Shown here: piece by piece, positions 20,089 to 28,696 of the stretch
Position numbering within the stretch: the stretch's first letter is position 1
How the letters are laid out: each line of letters opens with the position of its first letter
DNA from: Actinomadura rudentiformis
GTDB taxonomy: Bacteria > Actinomycetota > Actinomycetes > Streptosporangiales > Streptosporangiaceae
Assembly (NCBI RefSeq): GCF_008923185.1
Contig: NZ_WBMT01000013.1
Coordinates: 248,001 to 312,000 of the forward strand
Length of the DNA: 64,000 bases
Direction: 5' to 3'
Translations under genes and position numbers: made by a program
The notes under the pieces: generated by a model
Database searches by the model: none
Seen by the model: only the letters and a program-made list of their open reading frames with translations
Told to the model about the DNA's origin: nothing

Positions 20089-21312
20089 ATGCCCAGACGA
20101 CCGGGGACGCCGCGGCTGCTGCGCGAACTGAACGACCGCGCCGCGCTCGACCTGCTGGTCGGGCAGGGACCGCTGACCCGCGCGCAGATCGGCGAGCACA
20201 CCGGGCTTTCCAAGGTCACGGCCTCCCAGCTGCTCTCCCGGCTCGAGGAGCGCGGCCTGGTCGAGGTCGTCGGGGAGCAGGCGGGCGGCAGAGGGCCGAA
20301 CGCGGCGCTCTACGCGGTCGTGCCGTCGAGCGCGTACGTGGCGGGCCTGGAGGTGGGCCCCGACGGGGTCACCGCGGGCGTCGCGGACATCACGGGCAGC
20401 ATCGTGGCCCAGGTCACCGTCGACCCGAACGGCGCGGACGATCCCGTCAAGACCGTTCACAACGCCGTCGCGAAGGCCTGCCGATCCGCCAAGGTGGCGC
20501 TCTCCCGCCTGAACGCCTTCGTCATCGGCACTCCCGGCGTCGTCGATCCGCGCACCGGTGACGTGCAGTTCTCGTTCGACCTGCCGTCGTGGCACGAGGG
20601 CGTTCTCGCCGGCCTGAAGACCGATCTCCGCCGCCCGGTGATCATAGAGAACGACGTGAACCTCGCCGCCATCGCCGAACGCGCGTACGGCGTGGCCAAA
20701 GATGACGAGGACTTCGCCCTGATGTGGCTCGACCGCGGCATGGGCCTGTCGGTCATGCTCGGCGGCCGACTCCATCGCGGCCGGTCAGGCGGCGCGGGCG
20801 AGATCGGCTACCTGCCCGTGCCCGGCGCGCCCCTCCCGTCCGGCGACGTCCGCCGCGACCCGGCCGACGAGGGCTTCACCGAGTCGACCACTTGGGGCAT
20901 CCCGGCCTTGGCCGGCGGTTACGGCTCGCTGGTCGGCGCCGACGCCGTCCGCGGCCTGGCCCACGCGCACGGCTACACCGAGCCCACCGCCGTCGAGTGC
21001 GTCCGGGCGGCCGCCCTCGACGAGGAACGCGGCGGATCCTTCCTGGACGAGCTCGCCCACCGCATCTCCTACGGCGTCACGTCGGTCAACATCGTCCTCG
21101 ACCCCGGCCTGGTCGTCCTGGCGGGCCAGCTGGGCCGCGCCGGCGGCGAGCCCCTGGCCACCCGCATAGCCCGCTCCGTCAGCCGCATCAGCCCGACCAC
21201 CCCGACGATCGCCGTGACCGGCGTGGAAGGGAACGCCGTGCTCCGAGGCGCCCTCCACGCCGCCCTGGAAAAGGCCCGCGACGAGGTCTTCTCCTCACCC
21301 GCCGAATCCTGA
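20089..21312 (+). CDS. ROK family transcriptional regulator (NagC/XylR type)
   Basis: A 407-residue protein with an N-terminal winged helix (about 22-60; LTRAQIGEHTGLSKVTASQLL) and a ROK sugar-binding fold. The ROK Asp is in IENDVNLAAIAERAYG (about 184-199). The Cys residues that bind zinc in most ROK proteins are missing from the expected region after GGAGEIGYLP. Divergent from the binding-protein operon, it probably senses an amino sugar or its phosphate and controls import. In Streptomyces the equivalent das operon is controlled by the unrelated GntR protein DasR. Confidence 0.9.
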   Translation: MPRRPGTPRLLRELNDRAALDLLVGQGPLTRAQIGEHTGLSKVTASQLLSRLEERGLVEVVGEQAGGRGPNAALYAVVPSSAYVAGLEVGPDGVTAGVADITGSIVAQVTVDPNGADDPVKTVHNAVAKACRSAKVALSRLNAFVIGTPGVVDPRTGDVQFSFDLPSWHEGVLAGLKTDLRRPVIIENDVNLAAIAERAYGVAKDDEDFALMWLDRGMGLSVMLGGRLHRGRSGGAGEIGYLPVPGAPLPSGDVRRDPADEGFTESTTWGIPALAGGYGSLVGADAVRGLAHAHGYTEPTAVECVRAAALDEERGGSFLDELAHRISYGVTSVNIVLDPGLVVLAGQLGRAGGEPLATRIARSVSRISPTTPTIAVTGVEGNAVLRGALHAALEKARDEVFSSPAES

Positions 21313-21322
21313 TTTACGCAAA

Positions 21323-21350
21323 ACGCCTCCGCGGGGGAGCGCGGAGGCGT
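21323..21350 (+). terminator. hairpin terminator after the ROK gene
   Basis: ACGCCTCCGCG (21323-21333) pairs perfectly with 21340-21350 across a 6-base loop, 10 bases after the ROK stop. There is no T-run, which is common for actinobacterial terminators. Confidence 0.75.
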
Positions 21351-21384
21351 CAGTCGTACGGGTTGGCGGGTTATTGCTGTTCGG

Positions 21385-21531
21385 TCAGGCGGCCACTGGC
21401 CGGTCTTCGGCCTTGGCAGGCCGGTGGCCGGCCCGGCGCCTTGGGTCCTGCAGGGCGCGATCCCGGACGGTCTGGTTGATGATCTGGCGCTTGCGCCGCC
21501 GTGCGGCTGCCCATCGTGCCGTCGGTGTCAT
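21385..21531 (-). CDS. short very basic hypothetical protein
   Basis: A possible 48-residue protein (MTPTARWAAARRRKRQIIN...) with many Arg/Lys residues. ATG 21531 is preceded by GGGGAA about six bases upstream; a second ATG two codons earlier is possible. It lies in a 480-base gap between the ROK and Rrf2 genes. High G/C at third positions fits coding, but the length makes chance possible. No family recognised. Confidence 0.35.
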   Translation of the reverse strand: MTPTARWAAARRRKRQIINQTVRDRALQDPRRRAGHRPAKAEDRPVAA

Positions 21532-21704
21532 CGTCATTTCCCCGTTCCGCGGTGTGCTCACCGCAACCACGTGGCCCCCTATGACTCCATGGTCCTGAAG
21601 AAACAGCCGTATCGCCATCCACCACAGGGATGATTTGCCGTCAGACCTCTAGGGGAGACGCATCCGTCCCAAGGTCCCGGGTGCTTGCGAAATTCGCCCG
21701 AAAA

Positions 21705-21730
21705 CGGTTCGGTGTGCATACCGAGAACCG
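21705..21730. other. hairpin in the region upstream of the Rrf2 gene
   Basis: CGGTTC (21705-21710) and GAACCG (21725-21730) with further internal pairing (GGT/ACC) form an imperfect stem. It may be a terminator or a regulator site. The rest of 21532-21782 shows no gene that I can support. Confidence 0.3.
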
Positions 21731-21782
21731 GGACAGAGCGTGGACCAGGCCCCGGTAAGCCCAACCAGTCCGATCGGCAAGG

Positions 21783-21788
21783 GATAAT
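21783..21788 (+). promoter_or_regulatory. probable -10 element of a leaderless Rrf2 transcript
   Basis: GATAAT (21783-21788) lies six bases before the ATG of the Rrf2 gene, and no ribosome-binding site is seen. This is the arrangement of leaderless actinobacterial mRNAs. Confidence 0.5.
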
Positions 21789-21794
21789 ACATTT

Positions 21795-22259
21795 ATGCGA
21801 TTGTCCGCCCGGGTCGACTACGCCCTGCGTGCCGCTGCGGAACTGGCGGTGGCCGGAAGTCATCCGGTGACCGCCGTCCAGCTCGCCGAGGCACAGCAGA
21901 TCCCGCCCAAGTTCCTGGAGAACATCCTCGGCCAGCTCCGCCGGTCCGGGCTCGTCCGGAGCCAGCGTGGCCCCGAAGGGGGCTACTGGCTGGCCAGGCC
22001 GGCCGAACAGATCTCCATGGCCGACATCATCCGCGCCATCGACGGCCCGCTGCTGGGCGTCCGTGGCGAACGCCCCGAGCACGTCGGGTACGAGGGACCC
22101 GCGCGCTCCCTCCAGGAGGTGTGGATCGCGTTGCGCGCCAGCGAACGCGCCATCCTCGAACAGGTCTCGCTCGCCCACATCGCGACGGGCGAACTCCCCG
22201 CACCCGTGAAGAAGCTCACCGAGGACCCCTCGGCCTGGGAAAGCCCTTCCTTCATCTGA
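21795..22259 (+). CDS. Rrf2 family transcriptional regulator
   Basis: A 154-residue Rrf2-family winged-helix protein: MRLSARVDYALRAAAELA at the start, the recognition region AEAQQIPPKFLENILGQLRRSGLV (about 34-57) and the wing SQRGPEGGYWLARP. There is no cysteine at all, so it cannot hold the Fe-S cluster of IscR/NsrR/RirA and belongs to the cluster-free (CymR-like) branch. It ends 18 bases before the glycosylase gene, so the two are probably co-transcribed. Confidence 0.9.
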   Translation: MRLSARVDYALRAAAELAVAGSHPVTAVQLAEAQQIPPKFLENILGQLRRSGLVRSQRGPEGGYWLARPAEQISMADIIRAIDGPLLGVRGERPEHVGYEGPARSLQEVWIALRASERAILEQVSLAHIATGELPAPVKKLTEDPSAWESPSFI

Positions 22260-22277
22260 CAGGACGGGACAGCTGAC

Positions 22278-23072
22278 GTGCCGGAAGGCGATGTCGTCTG
22301 GCTGACCGCCCGGCGCCTGGACGAGGCGCTGACCGGGCGGCCGCTGACGCGCAGTGACTTCCGCATCCCCAAGCTGGCCACCACCGATCTGCGCGGACGG
22401 CCCGTCCTGGAGGTCCTCGCCCGCGGCAAGCACCTGCTGATCCGGGTCGGCGGCGGCCTCACCGTGCACAGCCACCTGCTCATGGAGGGCTCCTGGCGGA
22501 TCCGCCGGCCCGGCGCCCCGCCTTCCGACCATCGCATCCGGGTGATCCTCGCCAACGCCGAATGGCAGGCGCTCGGCTACTCCCTCGGCATCCTCGAACT
22601 GCTCCGCACCTCCGACGAGGAGCGAGCCGTGGGGCATCTCGGCCCCGATCTGCTCGGCCCCGACTGGAACCCCTCCGAGGCCGTGCGCCGCCTGTGCGAG
22701 CAGCCCGACCGGGCCATCGGCGAGGCGCTCCTCGACCAGACGAGGCTGGCCGGCATCGGCAACGTCTACAAGGCCGAGATCCTCTTCCTGCGCGGCGTTC
22801 ACCCATGGACCCCGATCCGCGACGTCCCCGACCTGTCCGCGATGGCCGAACTGGCCCACCGGCTCCTGGTGGCCAACAAGGAGCGGTACGGCCACATCAC
22901 CACGGGCGACCGGCGTCGCGGCCACGAACACTGGGTCTACGGACGCGCCGGCCGCCCCTGCCGCCGGTGCCGCACCCGGATCCAGCGGGCGGACCAGGCG
23001 TCCGACCTGGGCAACCGGGTGACGTACTGGTGCCCCCGCTGCCAGCCGGCCCCGCAGACTCCGGAGGAGTGA
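22278..23072 (+). CDS. nei: Fpg/Nei family DNA glycosylase (endonuclease VIII-like)
   Basis: A 264-residue base-excision repair enzyme with AP-lyase activity. GTG 22278 is fixed by the mature start P-E-G-D: Pro1 is the Schiff-base nucleophile and Glu2 the acid. A helix-two-turn-helix follows (about 150-200), and a C-terminal zinc finger has CRRC and CPRC pairs. It removes oxidised bases. In relatives this gene neighbours lhr, here 13 kb upstream. Its stop overlaps the next ATG by one base. Confidence 0.92.
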   Translation: MPEGDVVWLTARRLDEALTGRPLTRSDFRIPKLATTDLRGRPVLEVLARGKHLLIRVGGGLTVHSHLLMEGSWRIRRPGAPPSDHRIRVILANAEWQALGYSLGILELLRTSDEERAVGHLGPDLLGPDWNPSEAVRRLCEQPDRAIGEALLDQTRLAGIGNVYKAEILFLRGVHPWTPIRDVPDLSAMAELAHRLLVANKERYGHITTGDRRRGHEHWVYGRAGRPCRRCRTRIQRADQASDLGNRVTYWCPRCQPAPQTPEE

Positions 23073-23359
23073 TGAGCGAGGAGGCGTGGGCGTTGCTGGT
23101 CGAGGAGCGGAAGGGCTCCAACGGCGAGTGGCATGTCTCGCTGGTGATGCCCGCCGGGAACGATCTCGGCCGGGCTCGCGAGGCCGCGGAGGACCTGGCG
23201 TTCGTCCACCGGCCGCAGCTGGCCGGTCTGCGGATGCGGCGCGACGTCTACCAGGTGGGCGAGGACGTCTGGATCGTCTCCCACCGCGCCAAGCTGGGAG
23301 GCGGGCCGACCTACTTCAAGGTGAGCGTCGTCCGCCATCTCGGCACGGCCGAAGACTGA
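23072..23359 (+). CDS. small conserved-looking hypothetical protein after nei
   Basis: A 95-residue soluble protein (MSEEAWALLVEERKGSNGEWH...) translationally coupled to nei through TGATG. It has GGAGGAG upstream. Charged, no membrane segments, no recognised domain; the pattern ...DVWIVSHRAKLGGGPTYFKVSVVRH suggests a beta-rich fold. Coupling to a repair glycosylase suggests a related role but does not prove one. Confidence 0.65.
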   Translation: MSEEAWALLVEERKGSNGEWHVSLVMPAGNDLGRAREAAEDLAFVHRPQLAGLRMRRDVYQVGEDVWIVSHRAKLGGGPTYFKVSVVRHLGTAED

Positions 23360-23383
23360 CCAGACCGGACGAGGCCAGGCCGC

Positions 23384-23403
23384 GATCATCCCTGAGGATG
23401 ATC
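23384..23403. promoter_or_regulatory. GATCATCC-CTGA-GGATGATC dyad before the two-component genes
   Basis: A perfect 8-bp inverted repeat with a 4-base spacer, 47 bases upstream of the kinase GTG. It may be the binding site of the NarL-type response regulator encoded next (autoregulation) or a terminator of the preceding gene; no T-run follows, so an operator is favoured. Confidence 0.5.
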
Positions 23404-23450
23404 CACAGTGGTCGGATGTGCGGCGCCGCGTTCCCGGATACCGTGCGCAG

Positions 23451-24587
23451 GTGAAGATGGCCCGCAGTCGCCTCCTGGTCGGCCTGGACGTCCTGGTCGC
23501 GATCCTGTTGGCGTTCGTGCAGATCCAGATCGCGGGCAACCTCCTCAAGGACCGGCCGGGCTTCGCGTTCGCCTTCGTCGCGGCTTGCCTCACCGCCACC
23601 GTGCTCGCGGCCACGGTCGCGGTGCGCCGGCGGTGGCCGTTCCAGGCACTGGTCGCCGCGCTGGCCGTCTGGATCATCGCGTACGTCACCGGCGCGTTGT
23701 GGGGCGCCTACGTCGCGGTGGCCCTCGCGCTCTACACCGTCGCCGTCACGGAGGCGCCGCGGCGGTCGCTGCGCGCCCTGGCGATCTGCCTGGCGGGCGC
23801 ACCGGTGGCGGTCGCCGTCGACCCGCTCCATGGCTGGGTCGCCGCCGCCTGGGGCACCGCGGCGGCCTGGCTGCTGCTCGGCGGCACCTGGTTCGCCGGC
23901 CGTACGGTGCGCGACCGCAGGCTCGCGGCGCTCCAGGCCGAACGCGACCGCGCCCACCAGATCCTCGTGGACGAGCGGCTCCGGATCGCACGCGAACTGC
24001 ACGACGTCGTCACCCACGGAATGGGATTGATCGCGGTGAAGGCCTCGATCGCCAACCACATCGCCGACGACCGTCCGGAGGAGGCGCGCGAGGCCCTGCG
24101 CGTCATCGAGGCGACCAGCAAGGGCGCCCTCACCGAGATGCGCCGTCTGCTGGGCGTCCTGCGGGAGCCGGACGAGAGCGCCCTGGCGCCGTCCCCGGGC
24201 GCCGCCGCCCTGCCCGAGCTGGCCGAACGCGTGGCGGCCGCGGGGGTCCGGGTCGAGCTCACGATCGGCGACGCCTACGATCTTCCCGAGGCCGTCCAGC
24301 TCACGGCGTACCGGATCGTGCAGGAGGCCGTGACCAACGTGGTCAAGCACGCGGCCCCCGCGCGCTGCCAGGTAACGATCACCAGGACCGCGACGGAGGC
24401 GAGGATCGAGGTGACCAATGACGGCGCGGTCGTCCCGGCCGTCCACCCGAACGGCGGCGGCCACGGGCTCGTCGGCATGCGCGAGCGGGTCGCCATGTAC
24501 GGCGGGGTCTTCACCGCCGGCCCGCGCCCCGATGGCGGCTTCACCGTGACGGCCACCCTCCCCCATCAGGACCGGGAGAGCGAATGA
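23451..24587 (+). CDS. NarL-class sensor histidine kinase
   Basis: A membrane sensor kinase of about 378 residues. Four or more hydrophobic segments fill the first 150 residues with little extracellular loop, then HisKA_3 (RIARELHDVVTHG, phospho-acceptor His184) and HATPase_c (VTNVVKHA and GGHGLVGMRERV boxes). GTG 23451 is chosen; GTG 23418 and ATG 23457 are also possible and no clear ribosome-binding site decides. It overlaps the response regulator by 4 bases and probably detects membrane stress or a drug. Confidence 0.9.
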   Translation: MKMARSRLLVGLDVLVAILLAFVQIQIAGNLLKDRPGFAFAFVAACLTATVLAATVAVRRRWPFQALVAALAVWIIAYVTGALWGAYVAVALALYTVAVTEAPRRSLRALAICLAGAPVAVAVDPLHGWVAAAWGTAAAWLLLGGTWFAGRTVRDRRLAALQAERDRAHQILVDERLRIARELHDVVTHGMGLIAVKASIANHIADDRPEEAREALRVIEATSKGALTEMRRLLGVLREPDESALAPSPGAAALPELAERVAAAGVRVELTIGDAYDLPEAVQLTAYRIVQEAVTNVVKHAAPARCQVTITRTATEARIEVTNDGAVVPAVHPNGGGHGLVGMRERVAMYGGVFTAGPRPDGGFTVTATLPHQDRESE

Positions 24588-25255
24588 GCGGCGCGGCGAT
24601 CCGCGTGCTGGTCGCGGACGACCAGGCACTCCTGCGCGGTAGCTTCCGCGCGCTCATCGAGACCTCGCCCGGCCTGTCGGTCGTCGGCGAGGCGGCGGAC
24701 GGGGCCGAGACCGTCGAACTGTCCCGCACGCTGGTGCCCGATGTGGTGCTGATGGACGTCCGGATGCCGGGGATGGACGGCATCGAGGCCACCCGGCGGA
24801 TCCGCGCGGCGCCCGAGACCGCGGGCGTGCGGGTCCTCATGCTGACGATGTTCGACCTGGACGCGTACGTCTTCTCGGCGCTGCGGGCAGGGGCCAGCGG
24901 TTTCCTGCTCAAGGACACCCCACCCGGCGACCTGCTGGACGCCATCCGGGTCGTCGCGTCCGGTGAGGCGCTGCTGGCGCCCACCGTCACCCGGCGGCTC
25001 ATCGAGGAGTTCGCCGCGCGCCCGGAACCCGCCCGGCCGCTCCCCCGCACGCTCGATGGGGTGACCGAGCGCGAACGCGAGGTCCTGACGCTGATCGCCC
25101 GCGGCCTGTCCAACACCGAGATCGCCGGGCACCTGCACCTCAGCCTGGCGACGGTCAAGACCTACGTGGGCCGCCTGCTCGCCAAGCTCGGCGCCCGCGA
25201 CCGCGCCCAGCTGGTGATCATCGCGTACGAGTCGGGCCTCGCCTCCGCCCGTTGA
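24584..25255 (+). CDS. NarL/FixJ family response regulator
   Basis: A 223-residue regulator with a receiver domain (acidic DD at 12-13, phospho-acceptor Asp58 in VVLMDVRMPGMDG, conserved Lys near 110) and a C-terminal LuxR-type helix-turn-helix (LTLIARGLSNTEIAGHLHLS). Start overlaps the kinase stop (ATGA). The ABC exporter genes begin 80 bases downstream and are the likely regulon. Confidence 0.93.
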   Translation: MSGAAIRVLVADDQALLRGSFRALIETSPGLSVVGEAADGAETVELSRTLVPDVVLMDVRMPGMDGIEATRRIRAAPETAGVRVLMLTMFDLDAYVFSALRAGASGFLLKDTPPGDLLDAIRVVASGEALLAPTVTRRLIEEFAARPEPARPLPRTLDGVTEREREVLTLIARGLSNTEIAGHLHLSLATVKTYVGRLLAKLGARDRAQLVIIAYESGLASAR

Positions 25256-25336
25256 GCCGTCATCCCGGAGAGGACACCGCGAATGTCCATCGTGGGGTGA
25301 TGTGCCGGGCGTACGGCGGCGGCGATCGTGGTCGGC

Positions 25337-26245
25337 ATGATCGAAGTACGTGAGCTGACCAAACGATACGGGCGTGTGACGGCCGTCGACGGGTTGTCGT
25401 TCACCGTGCGGCCCGGGCGGGTGACGGGCTTCCTCGGGCCGAACGGAGCGGGCAAGTCGACGACGATGCGCGCCATCATGGGCCTGGACCTGCCGACGTC
25501 CGGCGAGGCACTGGTGAACGGGCGCCGCTACCAGGCCATCGAGCGCCCCCTCCACGAGGTGGGTGCGCTGCTGGACGCGAGTGCGGTGCACGGCGGGCGC
25601 ACCGCGTTCGACCACCTGGACTGGCTGGCCCGCAGCAACGGCATCGGCCGTGCGAGGGTCCTTGAGGTGCTCGACCGGGTCGGGCTCGGCTCTGCCGCAC
25701 GACGCCGCGTGGGCGGGTACTCGCTGGGCATGCGGCAACGGCTCGGGGTCGCGGCGGCGATCCTCGGCGACCCGGCCGTGCTGCTCTTCGACGAACCGGT
25801 CAACGGGCTCGACCCCGAAGGAATCCGGTGGATCCGCGAGCTCATGCGGGCACTCGCGGCCGAGGGCCGGACGGTCCTGGTCTCCAGCCACCTCATGAGC
25901 GAAATGGCCCTGACCGCGGACCATGTCCTGGTCGTCGGACGGGGGCGGCTCATCGCCGAGACGTCGATGGCGGACCTGTCTGCGCAGTTCAAGCGTGACG
26001 TCCTCGTACGCTCGCCCCGTCCGACCGCCCTCGCCGCGGCCCTCACCACCGCCGGGGCGGCGGTCGCGCAGATGGCCGACGAGCTGGTCGTCGCAGGTCT
26101 GGACGTGGCAGAGATCGGCGACCTGGCCTTCGCCCACGGCGTCCCCGTCCACGAACTCACGCCGCGCAGCGCCTCGCTCGAAGAGGCGTTCCTGCAACTG
26201 ACCGGAGAGACCGTCGACTACCGAGCCGAAGGAGCCAACCGATGA
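25337..26245 (+). CDS. ABC transporter ATP-binding protein (ABC-2 exporter type)
   Basis: A single-domain ATPase of about 302 residues: Walker A GPNGAGKST (34-42), signature YSLGMRQR, Walker B VLLFDEPVNGLDP and the switch His in VLVSSHLMSE. A C-terminal extension of about 80 residues is typical of drug and bacitracin exporter ATPases. ATG 25337 is preferred; GTG 25328 is in frame. It overlaps the permease gene by 4 bases. Confidence 0.93.
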   Translation: MIEVRELTKRYGRVTAVDGLSFTVRPGRVTGFLGPNGAGKSTTMRAIMGLDLPTSGEALVNGRRYQAIERPLHEVGALLDASAVHGGRTAFDHLDWLARSNGIGRARVLEVLDRVGLGSAARRRVGGYSLGMRQRLGVAAAILGDPAVLLFDEPVNGLDPEGIRWIRELMRALAAEGRTVLVSSHLMSEMALTADHVLVVGRGRLIAETSMADLSAQFKRDVLVRSPRPTALAAALTTAGAAVAQMADELVVAGLDVAEIGDLAFAHGVPVHELTPRSASLEEAFLQLTGETVDYRAEGANR

Positions 26246-27009
26246 ACACCGCGATCTCGGCCGAGTGGCGGAAGCTGTGCACGGTCCGTTCGACGCGCTA
26301 CATCCTCGGTTCGCCGCTCGTGGCGTTGGCCGCCGGCAGCCTGGTGGCGGTGTTGATGACGGCCGACTGGGACGGTTCGACGGCCACCGAACGCGCCACG
26401 TTCCCCGGCGCCGATCCCGCCGTGCTGGCCGTACCGTTCACCCAGTTCTGCCTGGCGGCGCTCGGGGCACTCGTGATCACCTCGGAGTACGCCACGGGCA
26501 TGATCCGCACCAGCCTGGCGGCCGTTCCGGGGCGGCGCAGGCTGCTCGCGGCCAAGGCGGCCGTGGTCGCCTCCGTCGCCTTCGTCACCGGCCAGACGGT
26601 CGCGGTCGCCGCGTTCGTCCTCGGCGGGCTCATCACCGGCGACCGCCCGGCGCCGATCGCGGCATGGGACTCGGTGCCCGAAGGACTGGCCGCCGCGTTC
26701 GGCAATGGCCTGTCGATCACGGTCATCGGTCTCATCGGGCTCGGGTTCGGCGCGGTGCTGCGTTCGACGGCGGGGGCCTTCGTCGCGGTGGGCGCGGTGC
26801 TGTTCGTCCTGCCGACGGTCGCGCTCATGGTGTTCCCGTCCTGGGGCGAGGACATCGCGTCCCTGCTGCCCGCCGGGCTCGCGCCGCAACTCGCGGGCAC
26901 GGCCGACGATCCCGTGCTGCCACCGGCCCTCGCGCTCGCCGTGATGCTGGGGTACGCGGTGTTGGCGCTGGTCACCGCCGCCTCCGCACTGACCCGGCGC
27001 GATGCCTGA
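26242..27009 (+). CDS. ABC-2 type transporter permease
   Basis: A 255-residue permease with six hydrophobic segments, N-terminal cytoplasmic start (MNTAISAEWRKLCTVRSTRY) as usual in this class. Forms the channel for the preceding ATPase. With the two-component system just upstream it forms a sense-and-export module, most likely for antimicrobials or lipids; the substrate cannot be read from the sequence. Confidence 0.9.
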   Translation: MNTAISAEWRKLCTVRSTRYILGSPLVALAAGSLVAVLMTADWDGSTATERATFPGADPAVLAVPFTQFCLAALGALVITSEYATGMIRTSLAAVPGRRRLLAAKAAVVASVAFVTGQTVAVAAFVLGGLITGDRPAPIAAWDSVPEGLAAAFGNGLSITVIGLIGLGFGAVLRSTAGAFVAVGAVLFVLPTVALMVFPSWGEDIASLLPAGLAPQLAGTADDPVLPPALALAVMLGYAVLALVTAASALTRRDA

Positions 27010-27014
27010 GCCCG

Positions 27015-27143
27015 TCAGGCCAGGCGGAGCCCGCTGCGGGCCGGCTTCCAGGAGTTCGATGCCCATGCGGTCGTCCAGCCCCCCGGGTGCGTGGCGCCGA
27101 GGTGCCGGCCCAGTTCTGCCAGCTCGTCCCGGTTGTTGATCAC
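27015..27143 (-). CDS. possible 42-residue hypothetical protein
   Basis: A GTG-started frame (VINNRDELAELGRHLGATHP...) with GAGAGG seven bases upstream and G/C-rich third positions. It is Trp-rich near the end and ends in SGLRLA. It fills most of the 317-base gap between the ABC permease and the LysR gene and would be divergent from LysR. It could be a small protein or a remnant of a longer gene. No family recognised. Confidence 0.35.
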   Translation of the reverse strand: MINNRDELAELGRHLGATHPGGWTTAWASNSWKPARSGLRLA

Positions 27144-27335
27144 GACTGGTCCTCTCGGCACGACGGTCGGCGCCCGTCCGGGGTGGTCTGTACGTCCCGG
27201 GTCGTCATCCCCGGACGGGTCGCCGCCAGTCGGGTCACCGGATCCGATGCCCTTTGCGCTCGATCCTGTGTCGCTCGGATACCCAAGTCAATTCTCGGAT
27301 TTACTTGGTGATCCCTAAGGCTTAGCTTGGGGAGT

Positions 27336-28241
27336 ATGACGTTGGACGACCTGCGTGTGTTCATCGCGGTGTGCGAGGCCCGCAATCTCAGCGCCGTGGC
27401 GAGGAGCATGTCGTGCAGCCAGTCGGCGGTCAGCCAGCACGTCAAGCGGCTCGAACGGGAGACCGGGCTGACCCTTCTCGAACGCCGCCCGCGCGGTGTC
27501 GCGCCGACGCGGGCGGGCCGGATCCTGCGGCGTGCGGCTGCGGAAGGCATCGCCGGGCTGGACGACGCGTTGCGGCAGCTGGACGACCTTCGCCGGGGCG
27601 TCGCGGGCACGATCCGGATCGCCACCGGCGCCACCACGGTCCGGCACTTCATGGCCGCGGGGGTGACCTCGTTCCGGGCCGGCCATCCCGAGGTCAACCT
27701 GGAGTTCGTGACCGCCAACTCCAGCCGCCGCTGCCTTGAGGCGGTCCGGTCGCACGAGGTCGACCTGGCGTGGGTGACCATCGGCCCGCCGATGGACGGG
27801 GTGGAGCAACGTTCGTCATGCGACCTGCCCTGGGTGCTCGCGGTCCACGTCGCCGATCCGCTGAGCCATCGGCAGACGATCACCCCCGCCGAGCTCGCCG
27901 ACATCCGCCACATCGAACTGCCCGAGCACTCCACGTCCCGCGTTCACCTGGAGATGCATCTCGAGCGCCACGGTGTGCGGCTCACCTCGACCACGAGCGT
28001 GGCCGACTGGGACACCGCGCTGCTCCTGGCCGAACTGGGGCTGGGCCACGCCCTCCTGCCCGCCCTTCCGGGCTGGGGCCTGGGGCCTGGCGGGATCGTT
28101 CGCCTGATCCCGATCCCCGAACTCCCGCCACTCGGCGCGGGCTGGGCAGCGCGCCAATGGGACGCCCTGAGCCCGCTGGCCCTGGAGTTCGCCGACACCG
28201 TGGTCAACGAACTGATCAGCCGGACTCGTGCTCCTCAATGA
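27336..28241 (+). CDS. LysR family transcriptional regulator
   Basis: A 301-residue LysR regulator: winged helix at residues 1-60 (DDLRVFIAVCEARNLSAVAR and SQSAVSQHVKRLERETG) and a two-lobed effector domain. ATG 27336 gives the standard start; TTG 27327 is in frame, and GGGGAG abuts the ATG, so the exact start is uncertain. The 3' end overlaps the convergent RidA gene by 26 bases. The target is unknown; the only divergent candidate is the small ORF at 27015-27143. Confidence 0.88.
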   Translation: MTLDDLRVFIAVCEARNLSAVARSMSCSQSAVSQHVKRLERETGLTLLERRPRGVAPTRAGRILRRAAAEGIAGLDDALRQLDDLRRGVAGTIRIATGATTVRHFMAAGVTSFRAGHPEVNLEFVTANSSRRCLEAVRSHEVDLAWVTIGPPMDGVEQRSSCDLPWVLAVHVADPLSHRQTITPAELADIRHIELPEHSTSRVHLEMHLERHGVRLTSTTSVADWDTALLLAELGLGHALLPALPGWGLGPGGIVRLIPIPELPPLGAGWAARQWDALSPLALEFADTVVNELISRTRAPQ

Positions 28242-28647
28242 TCACTGCCGTGGCCTCGACCTCCACCAGCTGGTCGTGGTAGCCGAGGGCGGCCACTCCG
28301 AGCAGGGTGCTGGGGGCGTCATGGTCGCCCATGTGCTCGCGGACGACGTTCCAGGCCTCGACGAGGTCCTGCTGGCGCGACGACGCCACATACACCGTGG
28401 TCTTCACGATGTCGTTGAGGGATGCGCCCGCGCTCTCCAGGGCCGCCGCGAGGTTGATCATCACCTGCCGGGCCTGGCCTGCGAAGTCCCCGATGGCGAC
28501 GGTCTCGCCGTTCGCGTCGAGCGGGCAGGCGCCTGCGGTCCAGATCGCCCGCACCGGCGCCTCGGCCACCGCGGCGTAGGCGTAGTCCACGGTTTGAGCA
28601 AGATCCATGTTGCGGATCAACCTGACGGAAGAGCCCTGATCGATCAT
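28216..28647 (-). CDS. RidA/YjgF family protein (enamine/imine deaminase-like)
   Basis: A 143-residue RidA-fold protein. Start ATG 28647 (MIDQGSSVRLIRNMDLAQ) with AGGAG just upstream; an upstream in-frame reading runs into the next gene. Conserved features include the substrate-binding GDFAGQARQVMINLAAALESAGASLNDIVKTTVYV region. The Arg usual in RidA active sites (IPxxARP) is not evident at the C-terminal part, so it may belong to a non-deaminase subgroup. Divergent from the DHFR-like gene by 49 bases. Confidence 0.8.
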   Translation of the reverse strand: MIDQGSSVRLIRNMDLAQTVDYAYAAVAEAPVRAIWTAGACPLDANGETVAIGDFAGQARQVMINLAAALESAGASLNDIVKTTVYVASSRQQDLVEAWNVVREHMGDHDAPSTLLGVAALGYHDQLVEVEATAVIIEEHESG

Positions 28648-28696
28648 GCTCCTAGTCTTGCAGGGCAGGGCAAATCGGATTTTCGGAGGTGCCGCC

